From an uncultured bacterium (GTDB lineage Bacteria; Acidobacteriota; Aminicenantia; Aminicenantales; Saccharicenantaceae): a stretch of 64,000 nt of DNA. Below, piece after piece: positions 53,403 to 63,211 of this stretch; the first letter of the stretch is position 1; the number at the start of each line of letters is the position of its first letter. The notes below the pieces were generated by a model. The model was given only the letters and a program-made list of their open reading frames with translations, did no database searches and was not told the origin of the DNA. A program made the translations under genes and the position numbers. The stretch is from NCBI GenBank assembly GCA_937920515.1, contig CALEUG010000031.1, forward strand, positions 1 to 64,000, in the 5' to 3' direction.

Positions 53403-53806
53403 CTTACCTCCAGTCTAAATCTTTTATTATTTTTTTATTATACACTTTTCCCCTTCCGGTTTTCTGGAATATCAATTTATTACTGAAAGATTAAACCTGT
53501 TTATAATAATTCTTATTTTAAAATTATTCTTAAGAATAAAACCAGAGTAAAAGAGAAAGCCTCCGGGAAAAATTTAGGCGTCTCGTTATTATTTTTCAGG
53601 CCTCTTTTATTTTTTCCCGGCAATTCCTCGTTCGTTTTATCTATCTGAAGCCAGCTCCCGAGGTCCTTGTGACTCGCCGGTTATTTTTTCTTCAGCTTCA
53701 GAGACCACGGGCGCAATACACCACAAAGCCCCGGGGATAAAATCGGCAAAAATATTATTTCAGCTGCCGTAAAAATAAATATAATAGAAGAAAGGAAGGT
53801 GGTCAG
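53403..53806. other. Gene-free 404 bases with a perfect palindrome
   Basis: Divergent promoter region between mrp and the barrel gene. TTATTCTTAAGAATAA at 53524-53539 is a perfect 16-base palindrome. A TATAAT at about 53781 precedes the barrel gene. No gene seen. Confidence 0.5.
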
Positions 53807-54990
53807 ATGAGATATCCATTTTCTAAAAATATTACAACATTTTTTCTGCTGTTTTTTCTGTTTTCTTCCAGCCTCTGGCTGAAAGCTCAACCTGTCTATC
53901 CCTATGGCTGGCCTCTCGCCAGCCGCAACCAGCTCGGGGTTTACTCGCCCCTGGCCGTCGCTGCCGGAGAAACCAGCCTCAGTCAAATCGGGCCTCAATC
54001 TGCCTTTCTTAACCCCGGGCTGCTGGGGCTGGTGGATGATTTCAGCCTGGCCATATCGGGCCGTCTGATTCGCGCCTTCACCGGAAATTCGTATGGCAGC
54101 GATAACCTGTGGAACACTTACAGCCGGAACACTTTGAACCCGGATTTTTCAGGTTTTATCCTGAAAAGAGGTGAATGGAGAATCGGCCTGGGTATTCACT
54201 GCTGGAAGAATACAACAGGCCGGAAATAATGGTCTATGGTGACTCCGATACCCAGGACGGTAAGCTTCGGGCCATCCAGCTCGGAATTTCCCGCCGGGTG
54301 AACGAACACTTTTCCCTGGGCCTGTCATTCAATTACCGGTGGGGCAAGTTAAAACATCTGGAATACAATTACTATTCTTCATACACAACAGATTATCAGG
54401 TCGACCTGAACGGGTTCAACCTGCAGTTGGGCCTGGTCTGGAACCTGAACAAGAACCTTACCCTGGCCCTGGTCATCAGGCCGGCTTACAGGATGAAGGT
54501 TGACGGAATAAGAGAAGATAGAAATTCAGAGGGATTTGTCTTAGATTCCGTTCAGTTCAATACTCATCTCAGGTATCCCCTGTCCCTGTGCTTGAGCGGC
54601 CAGGTCAAGATTTCCGGAAACCTGAACCTATATTCAGACCTGTCTTACTGGAACTGGAAGCAGTTTTCGGGGGGCAGTAATTTTTCGTACGACCTTGCGC
54701 AGCTTTACGACTGGCCCCAGAACCATGACGACCTTAAATTTTCCACCGGCCTGGTCTATGGCTGGAAACCGGGCTCGGAGACAAAAATTCTCCAGCTGGC
54801 GGCGGGTTATGTCCATGACCCGTATGATGGCGTTTATACCAATATAAATGATGATATTACTTTTGGCCTGGCCCTGAGCTTAAAGAAATTCGGCCTGGAA
54901 GGCTCGGTCAAGCTGCCGCTGGCCGGAATCAGAGATGTTTATTATATCAACTCGAGTTCTTATCATCTCGGATTGACTTTCAGGTTATAA
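53807..54990 (+). pseudogene. Outer-membrane barrel protein gene interrupted by a frameshift
   Basis: The first frame (53807-54229) has a ribosome site AAGGAAGG, a signal peptide (about 1-28, ending LKAQ), and a FadL/UPF0164-like beginning (SLSQIGPQSAFLNPGLLGLVDD). It stops after GLGIHCWKNTTGRK. A second frame, open over 54175-54990, continues the barrel with alternating strands (LRAIQLGISRRVNEHFSLGLSFNY ... YHLGLTFRL), ending in a C-terminal aromatic/Leu strand. The shift lies at about 54195-54215, where an extra or missing base would fuse both into about 390 residues. It is either a real pseudogene, an assembly error, or a recoding event; no slippery heptamer is obvious. Confidence 0.7.
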
Positions 54991-55054
54991 TTTTCCGGGC
55001 GGAAAAATACCCGCAGGCACCCGCTCTTAAATTGTTTTAAGCAGCGCCAACGAT

Positions 55055-56419
55055 TTACTTGATTTCCTTAAAAATAAATTCTGCCCGGCGGCGCGGTGGC
55101 ATCCGGTAGGTGGAAACCAGGCTTTCCAGTCCATTCTGGCCCAGAACCGAAAGGCCAAAGGTCAGGTCGTCTATGGACACATTTTTCAGCACAAACGAAT
55201 CGCTCTTGCCGGCAAAATAGCATCTTTCCCAGAAAGGCGACCTGGTGTCCCGAACGTAAACCTTAAAGCCCGAAATCTTTTCTCGATCGCCATCCCACTT
55301 CCAGTGCAATTCGGCATCGTAGCCCTGACCCCGGCTCAGAAGCGGAGCTCCCCTGTCCGAGGTTACCAGCGGCGGCTCCGGAGCACAGGCTAAAGACAGG
55401 GTGGCCGCCAGAACCACTCTGGTGACATCAGCACAATAGGGTACTGAAAGATTTTCAATCGTATCATACGGCGTGTGCTGAATAGAGTAATTTTCCCGGG
55501 CCTCGGTAAACCTTATTCCCGGATAACCTTCTATGACAAAAGGCGTATGGTCGCCACCGCGACCGAAGCGGTCCGCCCGATAAATCAGGTTGACCTCAAA
55601 CGAGGGATAAACCTGTTCGGCCACCTTTTTTACATAACGGGCTAACTCCCGGCTGGGTGAATCATTGGGGTCATCGCTGAAAACCCGGACCCGGGTCGAG
55701 TCAATATAACCATTACCGGCTTTAATATTGGAAATCATGTCCATGGTCAGCACTGCTTCAACATTTTTTCCCTGTTTTTTCATCTTCTGAGCATAAAGGG
55801 TTGAGCCGACCAGCCCCTGCTCCTCTCCGGCAAAAGCAATAAAATGAACGGTGGCTTCGGTTTCCAGTGAAGCCATAATTCTGGCCATTTCAAGCAGGGC
55901 GGCTACACCCGAGGCATCATCGTTGGCCCCGGGGGCTTCGGTGTTTACATCCTCATAATGAAAACGACCGTCTGCGCTGACGGCGATGGTATCATAATGG
56001 GCATTCACGACGATGATTCTTTCCCGGCTGGCCTTTCCCTTTTTAATGGCCACTATGTTATGCAGCTCGGTATCCCTGACTATTCTCTGGCCCTGCTTCG
56101 GCAAAAAATAGCCGTCATCGACCACCTCCAGTCCTTGAATTTTCTGGAACTCCTTTATCAGCCAGCGACGGGCAGCCTCTATGCCAGAATCAGGAGTTCT
56201 GGATTCCGAAAGTAGATTTCTGGTCTTAAAAGACTGAAGGCTCTTTATGGTTGTGGAAATATTTGCCTCCGAAACCCGGTCAACAATCTTTTTTAAGAAT
56301 TCATAGCCCCGGGCTTCAATTTCCTGGGCCTTCAGCCCGGGCCGGGCCAGAAGAATAAATACCAGGCACAAAATAATAACGAAAATATCTTTCCCTGGCT
56401 TTTCAACTTTACCTGTCAT
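55055..56419 (-). CDS. Secreted M28-family aminopeptidase
   Basis: 454 residues from ATG 56419, with AGGAGG spaced eight bases away; a TTG two codons earlier sits too close to that site. Signal peptide about 1-32. The M28 dinuclear zinc site is complete: VNAHYDT, PGANDDASGVAALLEMARI, FAGEEQGLVGS, MDMIS, and the distal His in SIQHTPYDT. A C-terminal fibronectin-like segment (about 340-454) may be a binding or secretion domain. It releases N-terminal amino acids in the periplasm or outside. Confidence 0.92.
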   Translation of the reverse strand: MTGKVEKPGKDIFVIILCLVFILLARPGLKAQEIEARGYEFLKKIVDRVSEANISTTIKSLQSFKTRNLLSESRTPDSGIEAARRWLIKEFQKIQGLEVVDDGYFLPKQGQRIVRDTELHNIVAIKKGKASRERIIVVNAHYDTIAVSADGRFHYEDVNTEAPGANDDASGVAALLEMARIMASLETEATVHFIAFAGEEQGLVGSTLYAQKMKKQGKNVEAVLTMDMISNIKAGNGYIDSTRVRVFSDDPNDSPSRELARYVKKVAEQVYPSFEVNLIYRADRFGRGGDHTPFVIEGYPGIRFTEARENYSIQHTPYDTIENLSVPYCADVTRVVLAATLSLACAPEPPLVTSDRGAPLLSRGQGYDAELHWKWDGDREKISGFKVYVRDTRSPFWERCYFAGKSDSFVLKNVSIDDLTFGLSVLGQNGLESLVSTYRMPPRRRAEFIFKEIK

Positions 56420-56425
56420 CTTCAA

Positions 56426-56596
56426 CTCCTCCTGTTGTAATAATTCGCATTTTAATAATTTACTTTATGATAATTACTGCCAGCCTTAAAACTTTTATCT
56501 TGCCGGTTAATCCTGTTTTTCAAAGATCTCCGGCTATCGTTTTCTGTCAGGCCGTACTTCCCGGATAACATGAAGCAATAATCCGGTCAACAATTA
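56426..56596. other. Non-coding upstream region of the M28 gene
   Basis: A+T-rich start then mixed composition. CCGGAT and ATCCGG arms at 56561-56586 face each other across 14 bases. No gene seen. Confidence 0.4.
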
Positions 56597-56752
56597 TAAA
56601 TATAAAACCGCCGGGCATTTAGCCTCTGCCAGGGACACTTCTGAACGAAATTCAACCGCAGAATAGAATGGCACCCGGGAAAACTGCGCACCTTTCTCTC
56701 CGCCACGAGCTGCCTCCACCTTAAAATAATAAATTCCCGGCCTGACTTTTTT
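56597..56752 (-). pseudogene. Possible remnant of a secreted-protein C-terminus
   Basis: 52 codons lie between in-frame stops with no start codon. They read PGIYYFKVEAARGG ... FYSAVEFRSEVSLAEAK, where PGIYYFKVEA resembles C-terminal FlgD/Ig-like domains of secreted proteins. It lies just after the Tricorn gene in another frame. The evidence is only similarity by eye. Confidence 0.25.
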
Positions 56753-56768
56753 TCAACGCGGTGCCGGA

Positions 56769-59700
56769 CTATTTTTTGGGATAAGGCGGCACAGGTGGCA
56801 ATTGCGGTTCTTTTGTCTTCAGCTCTTCCATAATTATTTCGATAGCCTTATTGAGCTGTTCGTCTATTCCTTCGTATTCCCGGGCCGGGTCGTTATCAAC
56901 ATAAATATCCGGTTCGACACCCTCGCCTTCAATTATCCACTGGCCCTCCAGGCTGTAGGTGGCAAACTCGGGCTTGTTCAGGTATCCTCCGTCAACCAGG
57001 GGCAAACTGCCCCGGATGCCAACGACGCCTCCCCAGGTCCTCTTGCCAATTAGCTTCCCGAGCTGCATTCTCTTGAAACGATAAGGGAAAATATCGCCAT
57101 CTGAAGCCGAAAACTCGTTGATCAAACAGACCTTTGGGCCCAGGATCAGGGCTTCAGGGTCCGGCCTGGGAACCGAGCCCCGGGCGATGTCCATCATGAC
57201 CGCCTGGCGGGCCAGCCTTTCAGCCAGCATGGGCGAAACATTTCCGCCGCCGTTTCCCCGGACATCGATAATCAGGGCTTTTTTATCGGTCTGCGGATAA
57301 AAATGCTTGACGAATTCATTGAGACCGCTCACCCCCATGTCGGGCACGTGGATGTAGGCCACTTTGCCGCCCGTGGCTTTAGCCACATACTCTATATTCT
57401 TCTTTACCCAGTTGTAATAATAAAGGCTGTTTTCGGTCTCGATCGGCACCACCACCACCTCGCGGGCACCCTTTTCCGAAGGCTGAGCATTTACTTTCAG
57501 GGTTACCTGTTTTCCGGCTGTGTTAACCAGAAGCTCATAAATGTCTTTCACCCGGTTCACCGGTTTTCCGTTAACCGCGATTATGTATTCGCCCTCCCTG
57601 ACGTTGACCCCGACCCCGGTCAGCGGCGAGCGCAGGTTCCGGTCCCAGTTCTGGCCGGCCAGAATCTTCTTTATAAGGTAATAGCCCGATCTATCGCGTT
57701 CCAGGCGGGCCCCCAGCCGGCCGACGTTCACCCGGTCCACTTTCGGCAGGTCGCCGCCGCCAACGTAGGTGTGGCCGGCGTTAAGCTCTCCGATCATTTC
57801 ACCGATGACATAGGTCAGGTCGGCCCGGTGGTTGACCGCCCTGGCCAGCGGTTCATACCGGCTCCTGACTTTTTCCCAGTCCACCCCGTGCAGGTTGGGG
57901 GCATAGAAAAAATCTTTCATCTGCCGCCAGCATTCATCAAATATCTGGGCCCACTCGGCTTTCCGATCGAGCCACATTTCCAGCCCGGAGAGATTCAGCT
58001 TGTCCTCAATCTTGATCGGACCCGACGGAAGGTCGATGATGGCAAAATCACGCCCCTGCTGCACCAGCATCTTCTTCCGATCGGCCGAGATGGCATAGCC
58101 ATTGACAGTGCCCAGGTCCTTTTCTTCCAGCCTGTTCAGGTCGTAGACCTTAAGTGAGGTCTGCCGGTCGCCGAAGGACCTTTTCATATAATAAAGCCTG
58201 TCTCCAGCCGAGGTCAGGCCGAAATAGCCGGAAACCTCAACTGGCAGGGCGACGATCCTGTCCTTGATACCATCCCTGTCAACCCGGACGGTTAATTTTT
58301 CTGAATCCGGCCTGGCTGCAGCCGGCTTTTCCTCTTTTGTTTTTTCCGGCCTGGCTGCCTCGGCCACTGCCACTTTCACCTCATCGCTCTTCGGCTCAAA
58401 CGGAGATTTAACCTCCCGGTTCAGGGTCACCAGGTAGATTCGCGACATGTTGAGGTAAGCGTGGTTCCACTCGGTGCGGCTGTAGACCGGGTTGAAGTCG
58501 CGGTCGGAGACAAAAAACAGGTATTGACCGTCAGTGCTGAAGCAGGGCGAGTAGGAAGAGTACCAGCTGTCGGTGATCTCTATGGTTTCTTTGCTGTTCA
58601 GGTTATGCAGGTAAATTTTTTTCATTCCATTTTCGCCCTGGTCCGAGTAGGCAATCCAGGCCGAATCGGGAGACCAGGTATAATCCCTGATTTCCCAGAA
58701 CTTGCTCCTGGCCACCTCCACCACCTGCTTCTTTTCGATATCAACATAGCGCAACCGGAACAGGCGGTCTGACCAGAGCAGTTTCCTGCTGTCGGGAGAC
58801 CAGAGCGGGGCATACTTGTAACATTCGCCATCGCTGGTAAGCTGGACGGCCGGACCCGAGCCGTCCTGGGGAATGAGGTAGACTTCTTCCCGGCCGGTCC
58901 TGTCAGAAATGAAGGCAATCCAGCGCCCGTCGGGCGACCAGGTCACGTCCCGCTCATGAACACCTGAGGTTCCGGTCAGGTTCCGGGTGTTGCCGTTTTT
59001 GGCCGGCACAGTGAAAATCTCACCGCGGGCTCCAAACACCGCCCTGGCCCCGTCCGGGGCAATGTCCCAGGTGTTTATTCTGTCAGCCACCTTGACCAGC
59101 TCGGTCCTGGCCATCACCTGGTCGTCGGCAATGTAGACCGGAATCCGGCTGACTTTTTCCGAGGCCAGGTCCATCTTATAGAGATAACCCCCGTTCTCAA
59201 AAACGATGGAGTCCGGACCGAGAGAGGGGAATTTAATGTCGTAATCCTTAAAGTCCGTAACCTTCCGGGTCTCTTTTGTCTCCAGGTTATAAACATAAAT
59301 GTTAAACCTCTTGTTTTCATCCCGGTCGGAGAGGAAATAAATCTTGTTCCCGCTCCACATCGGAATGATGTCCGAGGCCTCGTTGTTTGTTATGTTTTCG
59401 GTCTTTTTTGTTTTGAAGTCGTAAATCCAGATGTCATCTACCATCCCGCCCCGGTATCTTTTCCAGGTGCGGAACTCCCGGAAGATGCGGTTAAAAGCCA
59501 GCTTCTGCCCGTCCGGCGAGTAGGAGCAGAACCCGCCGCGGGGAAGCGGCAGCTCTTCAGGCGTACCGCCTTCTTTTGGCACTGAGTAGAGCTGGCCGTT
59601 GAAATCATTCCACTCGGTCATCCTGGAACGAAAGATGATTTTCTGGCCGTCTGGAGTCCAGCCCAGGACGATGTTGTTCGGCCCCATCCTGTCCGAGATG

Positions 59701-60071
59701 TCATCCCGGCTCAGAACCGGAGTATAGGTCAGTCTGACCGGGACCCCACCCTCAGCCGGCATCAGGAAAACTTCCCGGTTGCCGTCATATTCGCCGGTAA
59801 AGGCAATGAACTTTCCGTCCGGAGAAAACCGGGCAAAGGCTTCATAACCAGGATGGGAAGTAAGCCGGCGGGCCACCCCGCCACTGGCCGGCACCGAATA
59901 CAGGTCCCCGGCATAAGAGAAGACCACCAGGTCTTTATAGATAGCTGGAAAACGCAGGACCCTGGCTTCCTCCGCCGCCCGCATTATGGCCGGTCCGGCC
60001 AGAAAAAACAGGACCAGGGAAAAAGCCAGTATCCTGACAGAGTGATTGGTCCGGGAATGCCTGGAAATCAT
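56769..60071 (-). CDS. Tricorn protease homologue (S41)
   Basis: 1100 residues. Signal peptide about 1-33. Residues 40-560 hold TolB/WD40-like beta-propeller repeats (YPGYEAFARFSPDGKFIAFTGE type, WSPDGRWIAFISDR, WSPDSAWIAYSD). An extended region follows, then the core domain with the conserved His in NAGHTYVGGGD, a PDZ domain (about 830-900, GVNVREGEYIIAVNGKPVNRV), and the S41 domain with the catalytic Ser in NEFSASDGDIFPYRFK and a downstream Glu. It digests peptides down to small fragments. Archaeal Tricorn is cytosolic, but this one is exported. AAGGAG precedes the ATG. Confidence 0.95.
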   Translation of the reverse strand: MISRHSRTNHSVRILAFSLVLFFLAGPAIMRAAEEARVLRFPAIYKDLVVFSYAGDLYSVPASGGVARRLTSHPGYEAFARFSPDGKFIAFTGEYDGNREVFLMPAEGGVPVRLTYTPVLSRDDISDRMGPNNIVLGWTPDGQKIIFRSRMTEWNDFNGQLYSVPKEGGTPEELPLPRGGFCSYSPDGQKLAFNRIFREFRTWKRYRGGMVDDIWIYDFKTKKTENITNNEASDIIPMWSGNKIYFLSDRDENKRFNIYVYNLETKETRKVTDFKDYDIKFPSLGPDSIVFENGGYLYKMDLASEKVSRIPVYIADDQVMARTELVKVADRINTWDIAPDGARAVFGARGEIFTVPAKNGNTRNLTGTSGVHERDVTWSPDGRWIAFISDRTGREEVYLIPQDGSGPAVQLTSDGECYKYAPLWSPDSRKLLWSDRLFRLRYVDIEKKQVVEVARSKFWEIRDYTWSPDSAWIAYSDQGENGMKKIYLHNLNSKETIEITDSWYSSYSPCFSTDGQYLFFVSDRDFNPVYSRTEWNHAYLNMSRIYLVTLNREVKSPFEPKSDEVKVAVAEAARPEKTKEEKPAAARPDSEKLTVRVDRDGIKDRIVALPVEVSGYFGLTSAGDRLYYMKRSFGDRQTSLKVYDLNRLEEKDLGTVNGYAISADRKKMLVQQGRDFAIIDLPSGPIKIEDKLNLSGLEMWLDRKAEWAQIFDECWRQMKDFFYAPNLHGVDWEKVRSRYEPLARAVNHRADLTYVIGEMIGELNAGHTYVGGGDLPKVDRVNVGRLGARLERDRSGYYLIKKILAGQNWDRNLRSPLTGVGVNVREGEYIIAVNGKPVNRVKDIYELLVNTAGKQVTLKVNAQPSEKGAREVVVVPIETENSLYYYNWVKKNIEYVAKATGGKVAYIHVPDMGVSGLNEFVKHFYPQTDKKALIIDVRGNGGGNVSPMLAERLARQAVMMDIARGSVPRPDPEALILGPKVCLINEFSASDGDIFPYRFKRMQLGKLIGKRTWGGVVGIRGSLPLVDGGYLNKPEFATYSLEGQWIIEGEGVEPDIYVDNDPAREYEGIDEQLNKAIEIIMEELKTKEPQLPPVPPYPKK

Positions 60072-60095
60072 GGTATGCTCCTTAAAGTTAGTTGA

Positions 60096-60117
60096 CAGAT
60101 TATGATTTTATAATCTG
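60096..60117. promoter_or_regulatory. Inverted repeat upstream of the Tricorn gene
   Basis: CAGATTAT-GATTTT-ATAATCTG is a perfect 8-bp inverted repeat in the intergenic region, 25 bases upstream of the Tricorn ATG. It could be an operator for the Tricorn gene or for the divergent ZIP gene. Confidence 0.4.
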
Positions 60118-60233
60118 CCCGAACTGTTTTTCAAGAAAAATATCGGAAAGCCCGCAGGTCTGGCCGAAAGTGGTCAGGTTGGTTGTGCCAGGCTTCTTTA
60201 GCCCTTGTCTGAAAGAAAAGTATGAAAGGTGTT

Positions 60234-60262
60234 TTGACAATTCGACCATTTTATTCTATTTT
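60234..60262 (+). promoter_or_regulatory. Predicted promoter of the ZIP transporter gene
   Basis: TTGACA (60234-60239), 17-base spacer, TATTTT (60257-60262). The ATG at 60277 would have a leader of only about eight bases. Confidence 0.5.
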
Positions 60263-60276
60263 TGACCTCGCGGCCC

Positions 60277-61083
60277 ATGAACTTTTCGACGCTCTCACCT
60301 GTGCTCCAGGCTTTTCTGGCCACCACGTTCACCTACCTGATGACCGCGACCGGGGCGGCTTCCGTCCTTTTCCTCAAGAAAGTCAACCGCAGCATACTCG
60401 ACCTGATGCTGGGTTTTGCCGGCGGGGTGATGATCGCCGCCAGCTTCTGGTCCCTCCTGGCCCCGGCCCTGGAGATGTCAAAAAACAGCAACCTGCCGGT
60501 GTGGGTTCCCCCGGCTGCAGGCTTCCTGGCCGGAGCCGGCTTTCTTTTCTTGCTGGACCGCACGCTTCCCCACCTCCATCTTTTCCTGCCAGAAGACCTG
60601 GCTGAAGGGCTGAAAACTCACTGGCGGAAAACCACCCTGCTGGTCCTGGCCATTACCCTCCACAATATTCCTGAAGGGCTGGCTGTGGGAGTGGCCTTCG
60701 GGGCCGCCTCTCTCGAAGTCCCAGGAGCTACCCCGGGTGGGGCTATGGCTCTGGCCCTGGGAATTGGATTGCAAAACCTGCCCGAAGGCCTGGCCGTTTC
60801 CGGGCCCTTACGGGCGGCCGGCCTCAGCCGCCGGAAAAGTTTCTTCCTGGGACAGCTTTCCGGACTGGTGGAACCTGTGGCCGGAGTCCTGGGCGCCCTG
60901 GCCGTGAGCAGGATGATTTCCATCCTGCCCTACGCCCTGGGCTTTGCGGCTGGAGCCATGATTTTCGTGGTAGTGGAAGAAGTCATCCCCGAATCCCAGC
61001 AGAGCGGTAAATCGGACCTGGCCACCATCGGCCTGATCATCGGTTTTCTGCTGATGATGGTTCTGGATGTTGCCCTGAGCTGA
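60277..61083 (+). CDS. ZIP-family divalent metal transporter
   Basis: 268 residues from ATG 60277; the in-frame TTG 60262 lies in the -10 box. Eight membrane segments are expected. The metal-binding motifs HNIPEGLAVGVAFG (TM4) and QNLPEGLAVSGPL (TM5) are typical of the GufA/ZIP group, and EEVIPESQQ lies at the last pair. It imports zinc or another divalent metal; the substrate is not evident. No ribosome site is seen. Confidence 0.94.
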   Translation: MNFSTLSPVLQAFLATTFTYLMTATGAASVLFLKKVNRSILDLMLGFAGGVMIAASFWSLLAPALEMSKNSNLPVWVPPAAGFLAGAGFLFLLDRTLPHLHLFLPEDLAEGLKTHWRKTTLLVLAITLHNIPEGLAVGVAFGAASLEVPGATPGGAMALALGIGLQNLPEGLAVSGPLRAAGLSRRKSFFLGQLSGLVEPVAGVLGALAVSRMISILPYALGFAAGAMIFVVVEEVIPESQQSGKSDLATIGLIIGFLLMMVLDVALS

Positions 61084-61090
61084 GCCCTGG

Positions 61091-63166
61091 TCACTCTTTA
61101 ATCTTTTTCCTCAGTTCATCGACAAAATTCGGATCTACCCGAAAGCCGCTCTGCAGGGCTTTCAGGCAGAACTCCCAGCTCTTCTCGTACTGGCCGCGCC
61201 GGTAATATATAATTGACAGATTGTTATAGACGGGACCGTTTCCTGGATGCCGGGGATTCAGGGCCACTGCCTTTAAGAACAACTCCAGGGCACGCTCATC
61301 GTTGGCCAGTGAATACTCCACCGCGGCCAGATTGAGCACCGCATCCCGGTCCAGCGGGTTAAGTTCCAGGGAACGGGTCAGCGCTTTCCTGGCTTCTTCC
61401 AGCCTGCTCTGCTGGGCCAGGGCTATACCCAGATTGTTAAAGGCCACCGCCAGCCCCGGCTGGAGCCTGAGGGCCTCGCCGGCTGCTTTCTCGGCTTCCT
61501 TCCAGTCCTTCCTGGCCAGATGGGCAAAACTCAGGTTGACGTAGAGGGCCGGGCTGCGGTAACCGAGATCCCTGGCCCGCTCGAAGTGCTTGATGGCTTC
61601 ATCCCAGTTTTGTCCCTGGAGGTAGCTCATGCCCAACCCGGCATAAGCCTCGGCAAAAAGCGGGTCAGCCTCTATGGCCCTGAGAAAATAATCGCGGGCT
61701 TCATCCGGCCGCTTCAGGTCCGAAGCCACCAGGCCAAGGTTGTAAAGAGCCTTCTCGTTCTTCGGATTCCTGGCCAGCGCCATCCTGTAATATTTGCTGG
61801 CCTCTTCCAGCTGGCCGCTCTGCCGCAGGAGGTTGCCTTTCATGTTGTATGCCGCGGTCATCCCCGGATCTATGGCCAGGGCTTTTTCCACGCAGTCAGC
61901 AGCCCTCTGAAACTCCTTCTTTCTCAGGTAGACTTCGGCCAGGTTGGCATAGGCCAGCGCAAATTCCGCATGAAGCTCGATGGCCTTTTGAAATTCTCTC
62001 TCTGCTTCCAGCAGTCGGTCCTGCCGCAGGTATATTTCCCCCAAATTGTTGTGGGCCTCTATAAAGTCAGGCCTGGCCCTGAGGACCTCCAGATAAATTT
62101 CTTCGGCCTCGGCCAGGCGGTTCTGACGGCCATAGGCAATTCCCAGGTTATAAAGCACCCTGACCTGCCCGGGCCGGTCTTTCAAGATTTTCTGATAGAG
62201 CTGGATGGCTTCATCCACCCGGCTGGCTCTTCTCAAAGCGATGGCCTTCAGGTTCAGGGCTTCGTAACTTCCGGGACTCATCACCAGGGCTTCGTCGCAA
62301 TACTCTATTGTCCGGGCGTAATCTCCTTTTTCCAGTTGAAACTGGGCCAGCATCAGAGCGCAATCAGCCAGGCAAATAGCCCTTTTCCGGGTCGCGACCG
62401 GGAGTCTGGCAACCGGAACCCGACCTTCGAAAAGTCTTTTTATTTCTTTGTCCTCCAGAATTCTCTGCCGGATTCTCAAGTAGATTTTTTCCAGCTCTCC
62501 CCTGGTGCTTTCCGGAAAGGGAAATCCGAACGGCCGGAAGTGACGCTGCCGCCCGAGCCGGATTATGTCCTGGTTCTCCTGGTCGAAATCTCGACCTTCA
62601 CCGCCGCAGCTCATTATCGAGCTGGCCGATGGAACGTGAACCGCTCCAAAGACATGCCCCAGCTCGTGAATAAGCAGTTTCTTTAACTTATTACGGTCAG
62701 GGGTGTAGATTACAACCACGGTTCCCATCCGGAAAAGGGAAAAACCGGTGTATTCCAGTTCCAGGTCGGGCTGGGCGGTGATGGCTATCAGAATATCGGC
62801 CCCCCGCTTTACCTCGGCCCGGTCCAGCTCTTCGACCAGCTCTTCCAGGCTCCGGGCTTCATCCGGCGACTTCCAGCGGTCCCAGCCCTGCCAGCGGAAA
62901 CGAATACCGAAGAGCTTTTCGAACTCCCGGCCAACTTCCCGGAGCAGGCTTTCGATCCGCTCCCTAAAGACCAACCTCTCCTCAAGCTCCTCATCGGCCG
63001 CCAGTCGCACGGTTATTTCTCTGACCTCCATCGGCCCGGAAATTTCTGGCCCTTCCCGCAGGGGTTGCCCGTCAAGGGCAGACTTTTCAGCCGGGGGAAA
63101 CTCAGGATAGGAAAATATGGCCAGAAGCAAAAAAAAGACCAGAAACGAAGCTTTGAGCCGGGCCAT
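61091..63166 (-). CDS. Metzincin metallopeptidase fused to a TPR array, secreted
   Basis: 691 residues from ATG 63166 (GTG 63169 is the alternative). Signal peptide about 1-27. The N-terminal domain (about 45-215) holds HELGHVFGAVHV, the full HExxHxxGxxH metzincin zinc motif, followed by the Met-turn SSIMSC. The rest (about 265-690) is a run of eleven or so TPR motifs (for example YEALNLKAIALRRASRVDEA, YNLGIAYGRQNRLAEA, FNNLGIALAQQSRLEEA). The peptidase and protein-binding array are one chain, so cleavage may be targeted by TPR partners. No ribosome site; a weak -10 (TATCAT, 63179-63174) lies seven bases before the ATG. Confidence 0.9.
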   Translation of the reverse strand: MARLKASFLVFFLLLAIFSYPEFPPAEKSALDGQPLREGPEISGPMEVREITVRLAADEELEERLVFRERIESLLREVGREFEKLFGIRFRWQGWDRWKSPDEARSLEELVEELDRAEVKRGADILIAITAQPDLELEYTGFSLFRMGTVVVIYTPDRNKLKKLLIHELGHVFGAVHVPSASSIMSCGGEGRDFDQENQDIIRLGRQRHFRPFGFPFPESTRGELEKIYLRIRQRILEDKEIKRLFEGRVPVARLPVATRKRAICLADCALMLAQFQLEKGDYARTIEYCDEALVMSPGSYEALNLKAIALRRASRVDEAIQLYQKILKDRPGQVRVLYNLGIAYGRQNRLAEAEEIYLEVLRARPDFIEAHNNLGEIYLRQDRLLEAEREFQKAIELHAEFALAYANLAEVYLRKKEFQRAADCVEKALAIDPGMTAAYNMKGNLLRQSGQLEEASKYYRMALARNPKNEKALYNLGLVASDLKRPDEARDYFLRAIEADPLFAEAYAGLGMSYLQGQNWDEAIKHFERARDLGYRSPALYVNLSFAHLARKDWKEAEKAAGEALRLQPGLAVAFNNLGIALAQQSRLEEARKALTRSLELNPLDRDAVLNLAAVEYSLANDERALELFLKAVALNPRHPGNGPVYNNLSIIYYRRGQYEKSWEFCLKALQSGFRVDPNFVDELRKKIKE

Positions 63167-63179
63167 CACTTAAATGATA

Positions 63180-63196
63180 CCCGAATTCTCTTCGGG
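63180..63196. terminator. Hairpin after the RND gene
   Basis: CCCGAA-TTCTC-TTCGGG forms a 6-bp stem 16 bases beyond the RND permease stop; the T-run is poor, so its role as a terminator is uncertain. Confidence 0.35.
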
Positions 63197-63211
63197 CATA
63201 AAGCTGCTGGC

